From NCBI GenBank assembly GCA_017983695.1, contig JAGOAX010000011.1, positions 103,942 to 167,941 on the forward strand: a stretch of 64,000 nucleotides of DNA, read 5' to 3'. Below the pieces are notes generated by a model. That model was not told the origin of the DNA. It worked only from the letters and a program-made list of their open reading frames with translations, and searched no databases. Source of the DNA: Ferruginibacter sp. (GTDB lineage: Bacteria; Bacteroidota; Bacteroidia; Chitinophagales; Chitinophagaceae). Position 1 is the first letter of the stretch; each line of letters starts with the position of its first letter. The translations under genes and the position numbers were made by a program. This document shows positions 8,999 through 17,722 of the stretch, piece after piece.

Positions 8999-10846
8999 AT
9001 GTTCAAGAAGGTGATTTATATTTTTTGGGGCTGTGTATTTATAATGAATAGTATTGCAGTTGCACAGGTTGAAACCAATAAAGCCGACACCTTTTTTTTA
9101 GCAAAGAAAAAAGGATTGCTTGGCCGTTTGGGTAAAAGTATTGCTACTAATCCTCCAGAAGAAGCGCCACAAAGAGTAGAGAACCCATTTTTAAAATACA
9201 AGGGTAAAATAATTCGGTCAATTGAACTGGTAAGGTTAAGTTTTCAAAGAAATATCTACGATACCAACCTGGTAAAATATAATCTTGGTGTAAGGCTGGC
9301 CAATATATTTCATAAAAACTCACGGGAAAGAATAATCAGGAATAACCTGTTTTTTAAAGAAGGCGGCCGCCTCTATCCATATTTAGTAGCGGACAATGAA
9401 CGGTATTTAAGAGACCTTGGTTTTATACAGGATGCAAGAATAATTGTTGATTTTGCAGAAGACAATACCGACTCTGTAGATGTGGTGGTAATAACCAAAG
9501 ATATTTTTTCGCTGGGAGGCAAATTAAAAATTGACAGCCGCACCAGGGGCCGGATTGATTTTCAGGAAGAAAATATTGCAGGTACCGGTAATAAAATTTT
9601 ATTGAGTGGCTTTTATGATGAACCCAGGCATCCACAAAAAGCATTTAGCGCAGAGATGACCAAGCGTAATATTGGCGGCTCTTTTATTGACTGGACAACA
9701 GGCTACTCTAATTTTGCACCTTCATTTATCAGTGGCCAAAAAGAGGAAACACAAATTTTTACCCGGCTGGAAAAACCATTGGTAACACCATTTATTCCCA
9801 CCACAGGAAGTTTAGAAGGCGGATATTTTAAAACCAGGAATGCCTACATTTCCGATTCCTTATACAAAGCTAACACTAGGTATGAGTATTATAATATTGA
9901 TGGCTGGTTAGGGTATAGTCTTGATAGCAGGCGCAGGCTGTATGCTAACAGGGAAATAAGGATACATAAGTTTGTAAACCTGCGGGCTTTAACCCGGCAT
10001 TTTATTGCGGTGCCGGTAAAAACTAAAGATACATTCGATTACAGGTTCAGCAACACCACAGGAGTGCTTACATCAATAAATGTGTTTAAACAGATTTTTT
10101 ACAAAACAAATTTCATTTATGGTTTTGGCCGTAACGAAGATGTACCCGAAGGGTTTTCAATAGTATTTACTGCCGGGTATCTTGTACAGCAAAACAGAGC
10201 TTATACTATAAAAGAAAAAATTAAAAGGCCTTATACCAGTATAGATTTTGGACTGGGAAATTTTAAGAAAAAAGGATTTTACAGCAATTATACCTTCAGG
10301 CTCGGCGGCTATTTTTTTCGTAAACGTTTTGAAGATATTTCCCTCTTATTTAATATTGAACACTTTTCAAGATTAAAAAAAATCAGCAGTACATGGTACC
10401 AGCGCACTTTTATTACTACAGGTATTACTTCAGAATTTAACCCGGTTTTTAATGCCCCGTTATTTTTAAACAGTATTTACGGTCTACCATATTTTAATCC
10501 GGAAAATATTGCTGCCGATTTCCGCTCAACGGTTAAACTGGAGTCGGTGTATTATAACACTAAAAAAATATTAGGCTTCAGGTTTGCTCCATTTGTATTT
10601 ACCGATTTTAGTTTGATGAAACCAGTAAAAAAATCCTTTAGTAAAAGCGATCTGTTCAGTGCAATTGGCGGCGGCGTACGTACCCGTAACGAAAACATGG
10701 TGTTTGGTACTGTTGAATTGAAGGGCTATTATTTTCCACGTATCAATGGTGATATGAGGGGCTGGAAAGTAGAGTTAAACACCAATATCCGGTTTAAATA
10801 CAACAGTACCTTTATCAAACGCCCCGATTTTGTAACAGCCTTATAA
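8999..10846 (+). CDS. Outer-membrane beta-barrel protein with N-terminal POTRA-like domain (Omp85-like)
   Basis: 615 residues. Signal peptide at 1-22 (ending AVAQ). Residues ~65-160 read as a POTRA-like region: IIRSIELVRL, ...RERIIRNNLFFKEGGRL, YLRDLGFIQDARIIV and VDVVVITKDIF, i.e. the 'first failure point, new root, strand' pattern of BamA/TamA-type repeats. Residues ~170-615 are an alternating aromatic/hydrophobic pattern of beta strands (GYFKTRN, YNIDGWLGYS, FRLGGYFFRKRF) and end FKYNSTFIKRPDFVTAL. It is shorter than BamA (fewer POTRA units), so it is probably a Bacteroidota-specific Omp85/surface-antigen relative rather than the main assembly factor. Substrate unknown. Confidence 0.75.
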   Translation: MFKKVIYIFWGCVFIMNSIAVAQVETNKADTFFLAKKKGLLGRLGKSIATNPPEEAPQRVENPFLKYKGKIIRSIELVRLSFQRNIYDTNLVKYNLGVRLANIFHKNSRERIIRNNLFFKEGGRLYPYLVADNERYLRDLGFIQDARIIVDFAEDNTDSVDVVVITKDIFSLGGKLKIDSRTRGRIDFQEENIAGTGNKILLSGFYDEPRHPQKAFSAEMTKRNIGGSFIDWTTGYSNFAPSFISGQKEETQIFTRLEKPLVTPFIPTTGSLEGGYFKTRNAYISDSLYKANTRYEYYNIDGWLGYSLDSRRRLYANREIRIHKFVNLRALTRHFIAVPVKTKDTFDYRFSNTTGVLTSINVFKQIFYKTNFIYGFGRNEDVPEGFSIVFTAGYLVQQNRAYTIKEKIKRPYTSIDFGLGNFKKKGFYSNYTFRLGGYFFRKRFEDISLLFNIEHFSRLKKISSTWYQRTFITTGITSEFNPVFNAPLFLNSIYGLPYFNPENIAADFRSTVKLESVYYNTKKILGFRFAPFVFTDFSLMKPVKKSFSKSDLFSAIGGGVRTRNENMVFGTVELKGYYFPRINGDMRGWKVELNTNIRFKYNSTFIKRPDFVTAL

Positions 10847-10876
10847 TTTCCTTATTTGTGACTGGTTGATATAAAA

Positions 10877-10903
10877 AAACCACCTGCAAAATACAAGTGG
10901 TTT
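10877..10903. terminator. Bidirectional terminator between convergent genes
   Basis: Arms AAACCACCTG (10877-10886) and CAAGTGGTTT (10894-10903) pair with one mismatch, flanked by A-rich and T-rich sequence. It separates the outer-membrane protein gene from the small membrane protein gene. Confidence 0.75.
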
Positions 10904-10925
10904 AAAATATTAAGAGGTTATTTAT

Positions 10926-11084
10926 TTACATTAAATCCAGGGCCTTGGCCAAAAAAGTGGTATTAAAGGGCAATACCATTGAACAATAAGCGCCGATAGG
11001 TGAGTATAATACTAAAAAAAAGGCAGCTACAGAAAGTAAAAACAGTATCCAGTAAAGTCCGGTATTCTTTTTGGTTGTTTCCAT
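10926..11084 (-). CDS. Small membrane protein (52 aa), conserved-looking
   Basis: Start placed at METTKKN (ATG at 11084); the frame extends 19 codons further upstream but that stretch does not look coding. A short polar N-terminus (METTKKNTG) precedes one or two hydrophobic segments (LYWILFLLSVAAFFLVLYSPIG and YCSMVLPFNTTFLAKAL). The same layout is seen in short Bacteroidota proteins of unknown function. It is an isolated gene. Confidence 0.6.
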   Translation of the reverse strand: METTKKNTGLYWILFLLSVAAFFLVLYSPIGAYCSMVLPFNTTFLAKALDLM

Positions 11085-11274
11085 TTTAATTTTTTTTTGC
11101 AAATATAAGACGACAGATGTTAACGGGTACTTTTTTATCATATTTATTAGAGCTTTTTTTTACTTGAAAAACTTTTTTCACCTTGTTTAAGATCATTTTT
11201 ACTAAATTTTAATGTGTATTTTTTACATTTTGCAATAAAGGCTTTATATTGCCCCTTCTTAACCTGCGTTGCTA

Positions 11275-13956
11275 ATGACTTTACATTTCTATTTACGATT
11301 TTCTACAAAATTTGGGCAAACGCTTTATGTCAGCGGTAATACCAAGGCGCTTGGTAATGATGATTTTAGCGAAGCTTTTCCTCTTGAATATCTTAATGAA
11401 AGCTTATGGCATGGCAGTATAACTATTGATGCTGTAAAGGACATTAATAATATACGCTACAAATACATTTTACGGGAACCCGGTAAAGAAGAAACAGTGG
11501 AGTTTGGCGATGACCGCATAATAGCAATTGATACTATTATGGCAGATGAAGTTGTACTTGTAGACACCTGGAATTTTGCCGGCGAAACGGAGAATGTATA
11601 TTTTACTCAGCCTTTTCAGGATGTATTACTGAAACAGCCAAAAGCAATTACAGCTCTTGTGGCAAAAGTACCGAAAGCTTATACCCACGAGTTTAGGGTG
11701 AAGGCACCAGTATTGAAAGAAAACGAAGTGGTTTGCGTAACCGGTACAGCAGGCAATTTAAATAACTGGTCAACCGAAAAACCGGTAATGCTTTATAAGA
11801 ATAAAACCTGGTGGAAAGTAAAATTAAACCTGGCTAAAGAAACCTTCCCGGTTAGTTACAAGTATGGCATTTATAATATAAAAGATAAAAAATTTATTTC
11901 CTTTGAGGCGGGTGATAACCGCACATTAATTGGTGATGCTGCAAAGAAAAAAATTACTATCTGTCATGATGGGTTTGCAAATATTAAACACACACCATGG
12001 AAAGGTGCCGGTGTGGCCATTCCTGTTTTCAGCCTGCGAAGCAAAAACAGTTTTGGTACAGGCGAGTTTACCGATTTAAAATTATTGGTTGACTGGGCAA
12101 AAAAAACCGGGTTGAAACTCATTCAGGTTTTACCTTTGAATGATACCACAGCTACACATACCTGGAAGGATTCTTATCCCTATGCCGCCATCTCTGCGTT
12201 TGCATTGCATCCACTGTTTTTAAATTTAGAAAAAGTGGCCGGCGCTGCACATGCTGCAATAGTAAAACCACTTAAGAAAAAGCAGGAGCAACTGAATGCG
12301 TTACCCGATATGGATTACGACAGTGTGATAAAATTTAAACTGTCGGCAATAAAAGAAATTTACGCAGCTAAAAAAGATACCTTCCTTAATGATACCGAAT
12401 ATTTTGAATTTTTTGAACTGAACAGGCATTGGCTGGTACCTTATGCTGCATTCTGTTTTTTAAGGGATAAGTATACTACTTCCGATTTCAGCCAATGGAA
12501 ATCGAACAGTGAGTATGATGAGAATGCTATTCAGCGTTTGGTAAGCCGTTCTCAAAAACATTATGATGAAATTGCAGTACATTATTTTACGCAGTATCAT
12601 TTACACCTGCAATTAAAAGAAGCTACAGCTTATGCCCACAAAAACGGCATTGTTGTAAAAGGTGATATTCCCATTGGAATTTATAGAAATAGTGTAGATG
12701 CTTGGATGGCTCCATCATTATACAATATGGATGCACAGGCCGGTGCACCACCCGACGATTTTGCAGTAAAAGGACAAAACTGGGGTTTTCCTACCTACAA
12801 CTGGAAAGCCATGCAGGAAAATGATTTTACCTGGTGGCGCCAGCGGTTTGAGCAAATGAGTAATTACTTCGATGCATTTCGTATCGATCATATTTTAGGC
12901 TTCTTCCGCATCTGGAGTATCCCTTTACATGCAGTGGAAGGTATTATGGGAAAATTCGATCCCGCCATTCCGGTACATATCAATGAGTTTTTTGAAAAGA
13001 ATATTGCTTATGAGTGGCACCGATACACCAAACCTTATATTACCGATGATATATTACAGCAGCTGTTTGCAGATGAAGTGGATTTTGTAAAAGAAAATTT
13101 TCTCAATGGTTACGAATTAAAAGAAACATTTAATACACAACGCAAAGTAGAAAATTATTTTGCTGCACAAAAAGACAGCGATAATAAAATAAAATCCGGT
13201 TTGTTCGATCTGATCAGCAATGTGATATTATTTGAAGAAGAAAATTCGCAGGGCCAGAAATTTCATTTTCGTTTTGGTATGGAGCAAACCACATCGTTCC
13301 TCAATTTAGATGCGTATGCACAGCAGCAATTAAAAGAACTCTATGTAAATTATTTTTTCCGCCGCCAGGACGATTTCTGGAGGGCAGAAGCGATGCATAA
13401 ATTACCGGGTTTAAAACGCAGCACCAATATGCTTATTTGTGGCGAAGACCTTGGTATGGTGCCTGCCTGTGTGCCCGATGTAATGTGGCAGTTAGGTATT
13501 TTAAGCCTGGAGATTCAGCGTATGCCAAAGAAAACTACCACCGAATTCTTTCATCCCAACGATGCACCATATATGAGTGTGGTTACACCCTCAACACACG
13601 ATATGAGTACCATACGTGGCTGGTGGGAAGAAGACCGTATAAAAACACAACGCTTTTATAATACTGTAATGGGCCGTTATGGCGAAGCACCTTATTTCTG
13701 CGAAGACTGGGTAAATAAGGAAATTGTCTTAGAACATTTATTTTCTCCCGCTATGTGGAGTGTTTTTCAATTGCAGGACCTGCTGGGTATTAATAAAAGC
13801 TTGCGGCGTGAAGATCCCAATGAAGAACGCATCAATATACCTGCCGACCCAAGCCATTACTGGAAATACCGCATGCACATGACTTTGGAAGAGCTGCTTA
13901 AAGCTGATGAATTTAATGATGATATAAAAAATTACATCGACACAAGTGGGCGGTAG
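11275..13956 (+). CDS. malQ: 4-alpha-glucanotransferase, DPE2-like (two CBM20 domains + GH77)
   Basis: 893 residues from the ATG at 11275 (a TTG six bases upstream is less likely). Two starch-binding CBM20-type domains come first (LHFYLRFSTKFGQTLYVSGN..., then EFRVKAPVLKENEVVCVTGTAGNLNNW). The GH77 domain starts at about residue 245 (VAIPVFSLRSKNSFGTGEF). Catalytic motifs are present: nucleophile Asp in DAFRIDHILGFFRIW, acid/base Glu in CGEDLGMVP, and the third Asp in TPSTHDMSTIRGWW. A long insertion in the GH77 domain and the tandem CBM20 pair are the plan of plant DPE2 and its bacterial relatives, which move glucosyl units between maltose and glycans. Cytoplasmic. No other glycogen genes are adjacent. 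Confidence 0.93.
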   Translation: MTLHFYLRFSTKFGQTLYVSGNTKALGNDDFSEAFPLEYLNESLWHGSITIDAVKDINNIRYKYILREPGKEETVEFGDDRIIAIDTIMADEVVLVDTWNFAGETENVYFTQPFQDVLLKQPKAITALVAKVPKAYTHEFRVKAPVLKENEVVCVTGTAGNLNNWSTEKPVMLYKNKTWWKVKLNLAKETFPVSYKYGIYNIKDKKFISFEAGDNRTLIGDAAKKKITICHDGFANIKHTPWKGAGVAIPVFSLRSKNSFGTGEFTDLKLLVDWAKKTGLKLIQVLPLNDTTATHTWKDSYPYAAISAFALHPLFLNLEKVAGAAHAAIVKPLKKKQEQLNALPDMDYDSVIKFKLSAIKEIYAAKKDTFLNDTEYFEFFELNRHWLVPYAAFCFLRDKYTTSDFSQWKSNSEYDENAIQRLVSRSQKHYDEIAVHYFTQYHLHLQLKEATAYAHKNGIVVKGDIPIGIYRNSVDAWMAPSLYNMDAQAGAPPDDFAVKGQNWGFPTYNWKAMQENDFTWWRQRFEQMSNYFDAFRIDHILGFFRIWSIPLHAVEGIMGKFDPAIPVHINEFFEKNIAYEWHRYTKPYITDDILQQLFADEVDFVKENFLNGYELKETFNTQRKVENYFAAQKDSDNKIKSGLFDLISNVILFEEENSQGQKFHFRFGMEQTTSFLNLDAYAQQQLKELYVNYFFRRQDDFWRAEAMHKLPGLKRSTNMLICGEDLGMVPACVPDVMWQLGILSLEIQRMPKKTTTEFFHPNDAPYMSVVTPSTHDMSTIRGWWEEDRIKTQRFYNTVMGRYGEAPYFCEDWVNKEIVLEHLFSPAMWSVFQLQDLLGINKSLRREDPNEERINIPADPSHYWKYRMHMTLEELLKADEFNDDIKNYIDTSGR

Positions 13957-14012
13957 TTTTGTTTTTTGTTTTCACTTCAGTAATTAACTCTTTTCAACAT
14001 TGTTGAGCGGCA

Positions 14013-14032
14013 CCTGCCTGCCGGCAGGCAGG
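14013..14032. repeat. 20-bp perfect palindrome
   Basis: CCTGCCTGCC followed by its reverse complement, with no spacer. It is strikingly G/C-rich against AT-rich surroundings. It looks like a dispersed short palindrome of the kind common in Bacteroidota intergenic DNA; no second copy is in this window. Confidence 0.7.
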
Positions 14033-14046
14033 CTCCTCAGCGAAAT

Positions 14047-14071
14047 CTTTATTAAGCCTTAATAAAGTTTT
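14047..14071 (+). terminator. Probable intrinsic terminator after malQ
   Basis: CTTTATTAA (14047-14055) and TTAATAAAG (14059-14067) with a 3-nt loop, followed by TTTTC. The stem is AT-only, so it is weak. Confidence 0.5.
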
Positions 14072-14181
14072 CTGTAGTATTTGCTTTTCAAGGCAAAGTA
14101 ACGCTGCTATAAAATTAATTCCGGTACTCAAAGTCTGCTCATTAATTTTTACAAACAATTTTTATTTTAACTTCACTTCTC

Positions 14182-15198
14182 ATGAAACTAAAATACAAAA
14201 CATACAGCCTTCCGTTTAAACATCCATTCACAATTTCTAAAGGCACAAAAACACACCAGCCTACATTAATTGTAGAACTTGAGTTTATGGGCATAAGAGG
14301 TTATGGTGAGGCTCCCGCTATCAGTTATTATAATATTCCGGTAGAAAAAATGGTGGAAGACCTGGAACGTAAAAAAATATTTGTAGAAAAATTTGCCTTC
14401 AGCGACCCGGAAAGATACTGGCATTACCTGCATCATTTATTTCCGGCCAACCCGTTTTTAGTTTGTGCATTGGATATGGCGGGCTGGGACCTGTTTGGTA
14501 AACTTAAAAGAAAACAGTTGCATGAACTGTGGAATTTAGATACTACAAAATCTCCGGTTACAGATTTTACTATTGGTATTGATACCATCGACAACATGGT
14601 AGCCAAGATGCAGGAAAAACCTTGGCCCATTTATAAAATAAAAGTAGGTGTGGAGAATGATATTGAAATGGTGGCAGCATTACGTAAACATACCGATGCC
14701 ATATTTCGTGTGGATGCCAATGCCGGCTGGACACTGGAACAGGCCCTGCAAAAAATTCCTTTATTAAAACAACTGGGTGTTGAGATGGTGGAGCAGCCGT
14801 TGGCAAAAGATAATTGGGAAGGGATGAAAATATTATTTGAACAATCGGTCCTGCCTTTATATGCAGATGAGGCCTGCGTTTTTGAAGCCGATGTGGAAAA
14901 ATGTCATCAGCATTTTAATGGGATTAATATAAAACTAACCAAGTGCAGCGGCATTACGCCGGCTCGTAGAATGATTAGCCGGGCAAGAGAATTGAATATG
15001 GAAGTAATGGTGGGCTGTATGAACGAAAGCAGTGTGGGCACTGCAGCCATTGCACAACTGGCGCCGCTTTTAGATAAAGTTGATATGGACGGCCCATTGT
15101 TATTGAATGAAGATATTGCTACAGGTGTGGGCTTTGAGAACGGCAAAATAATATATACACCCACGCCAGGTTTAGGTATTACGATTGAACCGTTTTAA
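14182..15198 (+). CDS. Dipeptide epimerase (enolase superfamily, L-Ala-D/L-Glu epimerase-like)
   Basis: 338 residues. The capping domain is followed by the barrel with all enolase-superfamily ligands of the muconate lactonising/dipeptide epimerase group: KxK in YKIKVG (~residues 153-155), metal Asp in FRVDANAGW, Glu in MVEQPLAKD, Asp in LYADEAC, the opposite catalytic Lys in INIKLTKCSGI, and the terminal substrate-binding phrase DMDGPLLL. These enzymes interconvert L-Ala-L-Glu and L-Ala-D-Glu, or other dipeptides, during murein peptide recycling. The two-base (Lys/Lys) arrangement supports epimerisation. Cytoplasmic; the exact dipeptide is not predictable here. It lies just upstream of the his leader. 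Confidence 0.88.
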   Translation: MKLKYKTYSLPFKHPFTISKGTKTHQPTLIVELEFMGIRGYGEAPAISYYNIPVEKMVEDLERKKIFVEKFAFSDPERYWHYLHHLFPANPFLVCALDMAGWDLFGKLKRKQLHELWNLDTTKSPVTDFTIGIDTIDNMVAKMQEKPWPIYKIKVGVENDIEMVAALRKHTDAIFRVDANAGWTLEQALQKIPLLKQLGVEMVEQPLAKDNWEGMKILFEQSVLPLYADEACVFEADVEKCHQHFNGINIKLTKCSGITPARRMISRARELNMEVMVGCMNESSVGTAAIAQLAPLLDKVDMDGPLLLNEDIATGVGFENGKIIYTPTPGLGITIEPF

Positions 15199-15256
15199 TG
15201 AAAAATGTCTTTTGGGTGGATAAAAACTACTATTTTAGTAGATTATTCAAATTTTA

Positions 15257-15288
15257 TTTGGTAAAATAATTTTTCAGTCTTTACTTTG
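15257..15288 (+). promoter_or_regulatory. Probable his operon promoter
   Basis: TTTG at 15257-15260, a 20-nt spacer, then TTACTTTG at 15281-15288, which differs from TAnnTTTG at one position. Transcription would begin close to the leader-peptide ATG at 15297, giving an almost leaderless peptide, which is tolerated in Bacteroidota. Confidence 0.5.
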
Positions 15289-15296
15289 TGCTATAA

Positions 15297-15347
15297 ATGA
15301 AACAAATCGTTCACATACACCATCATCATATATTACTCAATGGGTAA
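15297..15347 (+). CDS. Candidate histidine operon leader peptide (16 aa, 5 His)
   Basis: A 16-codon ATG frame ending in TAA codes for M-K-Q-I-V-H-I-H-H-H-H-I-L-L-N-G: five histidines, four of them consecutive (codons CAC CAT CAT CAT at 15318-15329). It lies about 150 nt upstream of hisG on the same strand, with a strong terminator hairpin between them. A run of codons for the end-product amino acid is the hallmark of ribosome-mediated attenuation. Stalling at the His codons when charged tRNA-His is scarce would control read-through into the operon. The frame is too short for a coding-potential call; the evidence is its composition and position. Confidence 0.78.
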   Translation: MKQIVHIHHHHILLNG

Positions 15348-15418
15348 GCAGTGTTGATTGTATGTAACTAAACATAATTTCAAAAAGGGCTTACGAACAG
15401 TAAGCCCTTTTTGTTTTT
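15344..15418 (+). promoter_or_regulatory. Predicted his attenuator: competing hairpins and terminator
   Basis: The terminator is a 13-bp perfect stem, AAAAAGGGCTTAC (15382-15394) with GTAAGCCCTTTTT (15400-15412), loop GAACA, followed by GTTTTT. A small hairpin TATGT/ACATA (15361-15376) precedes it. GTAAGC at 15344-15349, which spans the leader stop codon, is complementary to GCTTAC (15389-15394) in the left arm of the terminator. A ribosome stalled on the His codons would leave GTAAGC free to pair there and block the terminator. A ribosome reaching the stop codon would cover it and let the terminator form. The terminator is seen directly; the antiterminator is only 6 bp and is inferred. Confidence 0.68.
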
Positions 15419-15445
15419 CATCAATAGCATAAAGAAAACCAGATC

Positions 15446-16297
15446 ATGTTAAAAATTGCAATTCAAAAATCGGGAAGGTTGTATGAAGATTCTGTAAAAC
15501 TGCTTAAAGAGTGTGGTATAGAACTGAACAATGGCAACAAACAGTTAAAGGCTGTGGCAAATAATTTTCCGCTGGAAATTTATTTTTTAAGGGACGATGA
15601 TATTCCCCAGTATGTATATGACGGTGTTGCCGATATTGGTATTGTTGGGGAGAATGTATTACTGGAAAAAAATAAAGATATTGATTTGGTGTATCGCCTT
15701 GGCTTTGGCAAATGCAGGTTAAGCATTGCTGTGCCAAAAAGTACGCAATACAAATCTATTGCCGATTTACAGGGATTGAAAATAGCAACCACTTATTCAA
15801 CCATCCTGCAAAAATATTTAGATGCCAATAAAAGCAATGCAGAGATACATGAGATCAGCGGTTCCGTAGAAATTGCACCGGGCATTGGTTTGGCAGATGC
15901 TATTTGCGATCTGGTAAGCAGTGGCAGTACTTTATTCACCAATGGCTTGAAGGAAGTGGAAGTGATCTTAAAATCGGAAGCGGTGTTAACAGCGAACAAA
16001 AATTTATCAGCTGAAAATAAACTGTTGCTGGAAAAATTATTGATGCGTATCACTGCGGTTAAATCAGCAAAGAATAATAAGTACATTATTTTAAATGCGC
16101 CTAACAACCAGTTGAAAAACATCTCTGCAATTTTACCGGGTATGAAAAGCCCAACGGTAACGCCTTTAGCAGAAGAAGGGTGGAGCAGTGTACAAAGTGT
16201 GGTAAATGAAAATGATTTTTGGGAAGTTATTGAAAAATTAAAACAATGTGAAGCGCAGGGGATACTGGTGTTACCCATTGAGAAAATGATCATGTAA
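15446..16297 (+). CDS. hisG: ATP phosphoribosyltransferase (long form)
   Basis: 283 residues, first enzyme of histidine synthesis, joining ATP and PRPP. The N-terminal domains carry the family blocks LKIAIQKSGRLYEDS, DDIPQYVYDGVADIGIVGENVL and IEIAPGIGLADAICDLVSSGSTLF. The C-terminal ~75 residues (KSPTVTPLAEEGWSSVQSVV...ILVLPIEKMI) are the regulatory ACT-like domain that binds histidine, so this is the hexameric, feedback-inhibited long form, which needs no HisZ. First structural gene after the attenuator. A 135-nt spacer filled with repeats separates it from hisD. Confidence 0.96.
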   Translation: MLKIAIQKSGRLYEDSVKLLKECGIELNNGNKQLKAVANNFPLEIYFLRDDDIPQYVYDGVADIGIVGENVLLEKNKDIDLVYRLGFGKCRLSIAVPKSTQYKSIADLQGLKIATTYSTILQKYLDANKSNAEIHEISGSVEIAPGIGLADAICDLVSSGSTLFTNGLKEVEVILKSEAVLTANKNLSAENKLLLEKLLMRITAVKSAKNNKYIILNAPNNQLKNISAILPGMKSPTVTPLAEEGWSSVQSVVNENDFWEVIEKLKQCEAQGILVLPIEKMIM

Positions 16298-16432
16298 CCC
16301 CCTCCGCCCCCTAAAGGGGAACTTCAGCGGAGATGCTTGCAAAGAATATGAGTCATCTCAGCTCCGCAGGAGTGAAACGTTGGTAGAAAAAAATATTTTT
16401 TATTAAAGTTCCGTAGGAACGAAAGGTAGGAC
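16298..16432. repeat. Spacer made of dispersed repeats between hisG and hisD
   Basis: Three elements in 135 nt. First, GCCCCCTAAAGGGGAAC at about 16309-16325, the same core as the palindromes at 19928, 20041, 21331 and 50950. Then AGCTCCGCAGGAGTGAAACG (about 16360) and AGTTCCGTAGGAACGAAAGG (about 16408), two versions of one imperfect palindrome with a shared tail. Neither contains a likely gene, and the operon presumably reads through. Confidence 0.7.
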
Positions 16433-17722
16433 ATGAAAATTATTATAGAACCAAACAAAACAGAGTGGCCGCAATTATTACAGCGACCGGCTTTTGATAT
16501 CCGTCAACTGGAAGGTACGGTTACTGCTATTTTAGAAGAGGTACGGTTAAATGGCGATGCCGCCGTAAAAAAATATGCATTGCAGTTTGATAAGGTTGAG
16601 CTGGATGAATTAAAAGTTACTGCAGGAGAAATTAACGAAGCAATAAAACTTGTTGATGAAAAATTAAAAGCTGCCATTCAAATTGCGAAAGATAATATTA
16701 CTGCATTTCACCAATCGCAAAAAGAGGCAGTTACACAAATTGAAACAACAAGCGGCGTGGTGTGCTGGCGAAAATCTGTTGGTATAGAAAAAGTGGGCTT
16801 ATATATTCCCGGAGGCACCGCACCATTATTTTCTACATTATTAATGCTGGGCATCCCTGCAATGTTAGCTGGTTGTAAAGAGATTGTGGTTTGCACTCCG
16901 CCGGATAAAAATGGAAAGATTAATCCTGTTATTTTATACGTAGCACAATTGATCGGGTTAAAAAATATTTATAAAGCTGGTGGTGTGCAGGCTATTGGGG
17001 CGATGGCTTATGGTACAGCTACCATTGCTAAAGTGTATAAAATTTTTGGTCCCGGTAATCAATATGTAACCTGTGCCAAGCAATTGGTAAATGCTACCGG
17101 TATTGCAATCGATATGCCTGCAGGGCCAAGCGAAGTAGCAGTGTATGCAGATGAAACCAGTAACCCTGCTTTTGTTGCAGCCGATCTTTTAAGCCAGGCA
17201 GAACATGGTACTGACAGCCAGGTAATTTTAGTGGCAAATACTATTGCAGTAATTGATAAGGTTAAAGTTGAAATTGAAAAACAGTTAACTCAATTATCAA
17301 GAGCAGCAATTGCAACAAAGGCATTGGAGTATGCCCGGTTTATTGTAATTGAAAATATAACTGTCGCTTTTGAATTATTAAATGAATATGCCCCTGAGCA
17401 TTTAATTATTGCCTCGGATAATGCATTGGCACTTGCAGAAAAAGTAATCAATGCAGGAAGTGTTTTTCTTGGGCATTATTCTCCGGAGAGTGCAGGCGAT
17501 TATGCATCGGGTACCAACCATACTTTACCAACCAATGGTTATGCAAAAGCATACAGCGGTGTTTCTTTAGATAGTTTTGTGAAGAAAATTACTTTTCAGC
17601 AGTTGCAGAAAGATGGACTGAAAAATATCGGTAGTACTATTGAAGCAATGGCTGCCGCCGAAGGACTTGATGCACATAAAAATGCAGTTACCATCCGTTT
17701 AAATGAAATAAATAAATCATAA
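16433..17722 (+). CDS. hisD: Histidinol dehydrogenase
   Basis: 429 residues, normal length. Oxidises histidinol to histidine in two NAD steps. Diagnostic blocks are VGLYIPGGTAPLFSTLLMLGIPA, KIFGPGNQYVTCAKQLV, IDMPAGPSEVAVYAD, DLLSQAEHGTDSQ (zinc/catalytic His), EYAPEHLII (Glu-His pair) and GDYASGTNHTLPTNG. Its stop overlaps the hisC start (TAATG), pointing to translational coupling. Confidence 0.97.
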   Translation: MKIIIEPNKTEWPQLLQRPAFDIRQLEGTVTAILEEVRLNGDAAVKKYALQFDKVELDELKVTAGEINEAIKLVDEKLKAAIQIAKDNITAFHQSQKEAVTQIETTSGVVCWRKSVGIEKVGLYIPGGTAPLFSTLLMLGIPAMLAGCKEIVVCTPPDKNGKINPVILYVAQLIGLKNIYKAGGVQAIGAMAYGTATIAKVYKIFGPGNQYVTCAKQLVNATGIAIDMPAGPSEVAVYADETSNPAFVAADLLSQAEHGTDSQVILVANTIAVIDKVKVEIEKQLTQLSRAAIATKALEYARFIVIENITVAFELLNEYAPEHLIIASDNALALAEKVINAGSVFLGHYSPESAGDYASGTNHTLPTNGYAKAYSGVSLDSFVKKITFQQLQKDGLKNIGSTIEAMAAAEGLDAHKNAVTIRLNEINKS

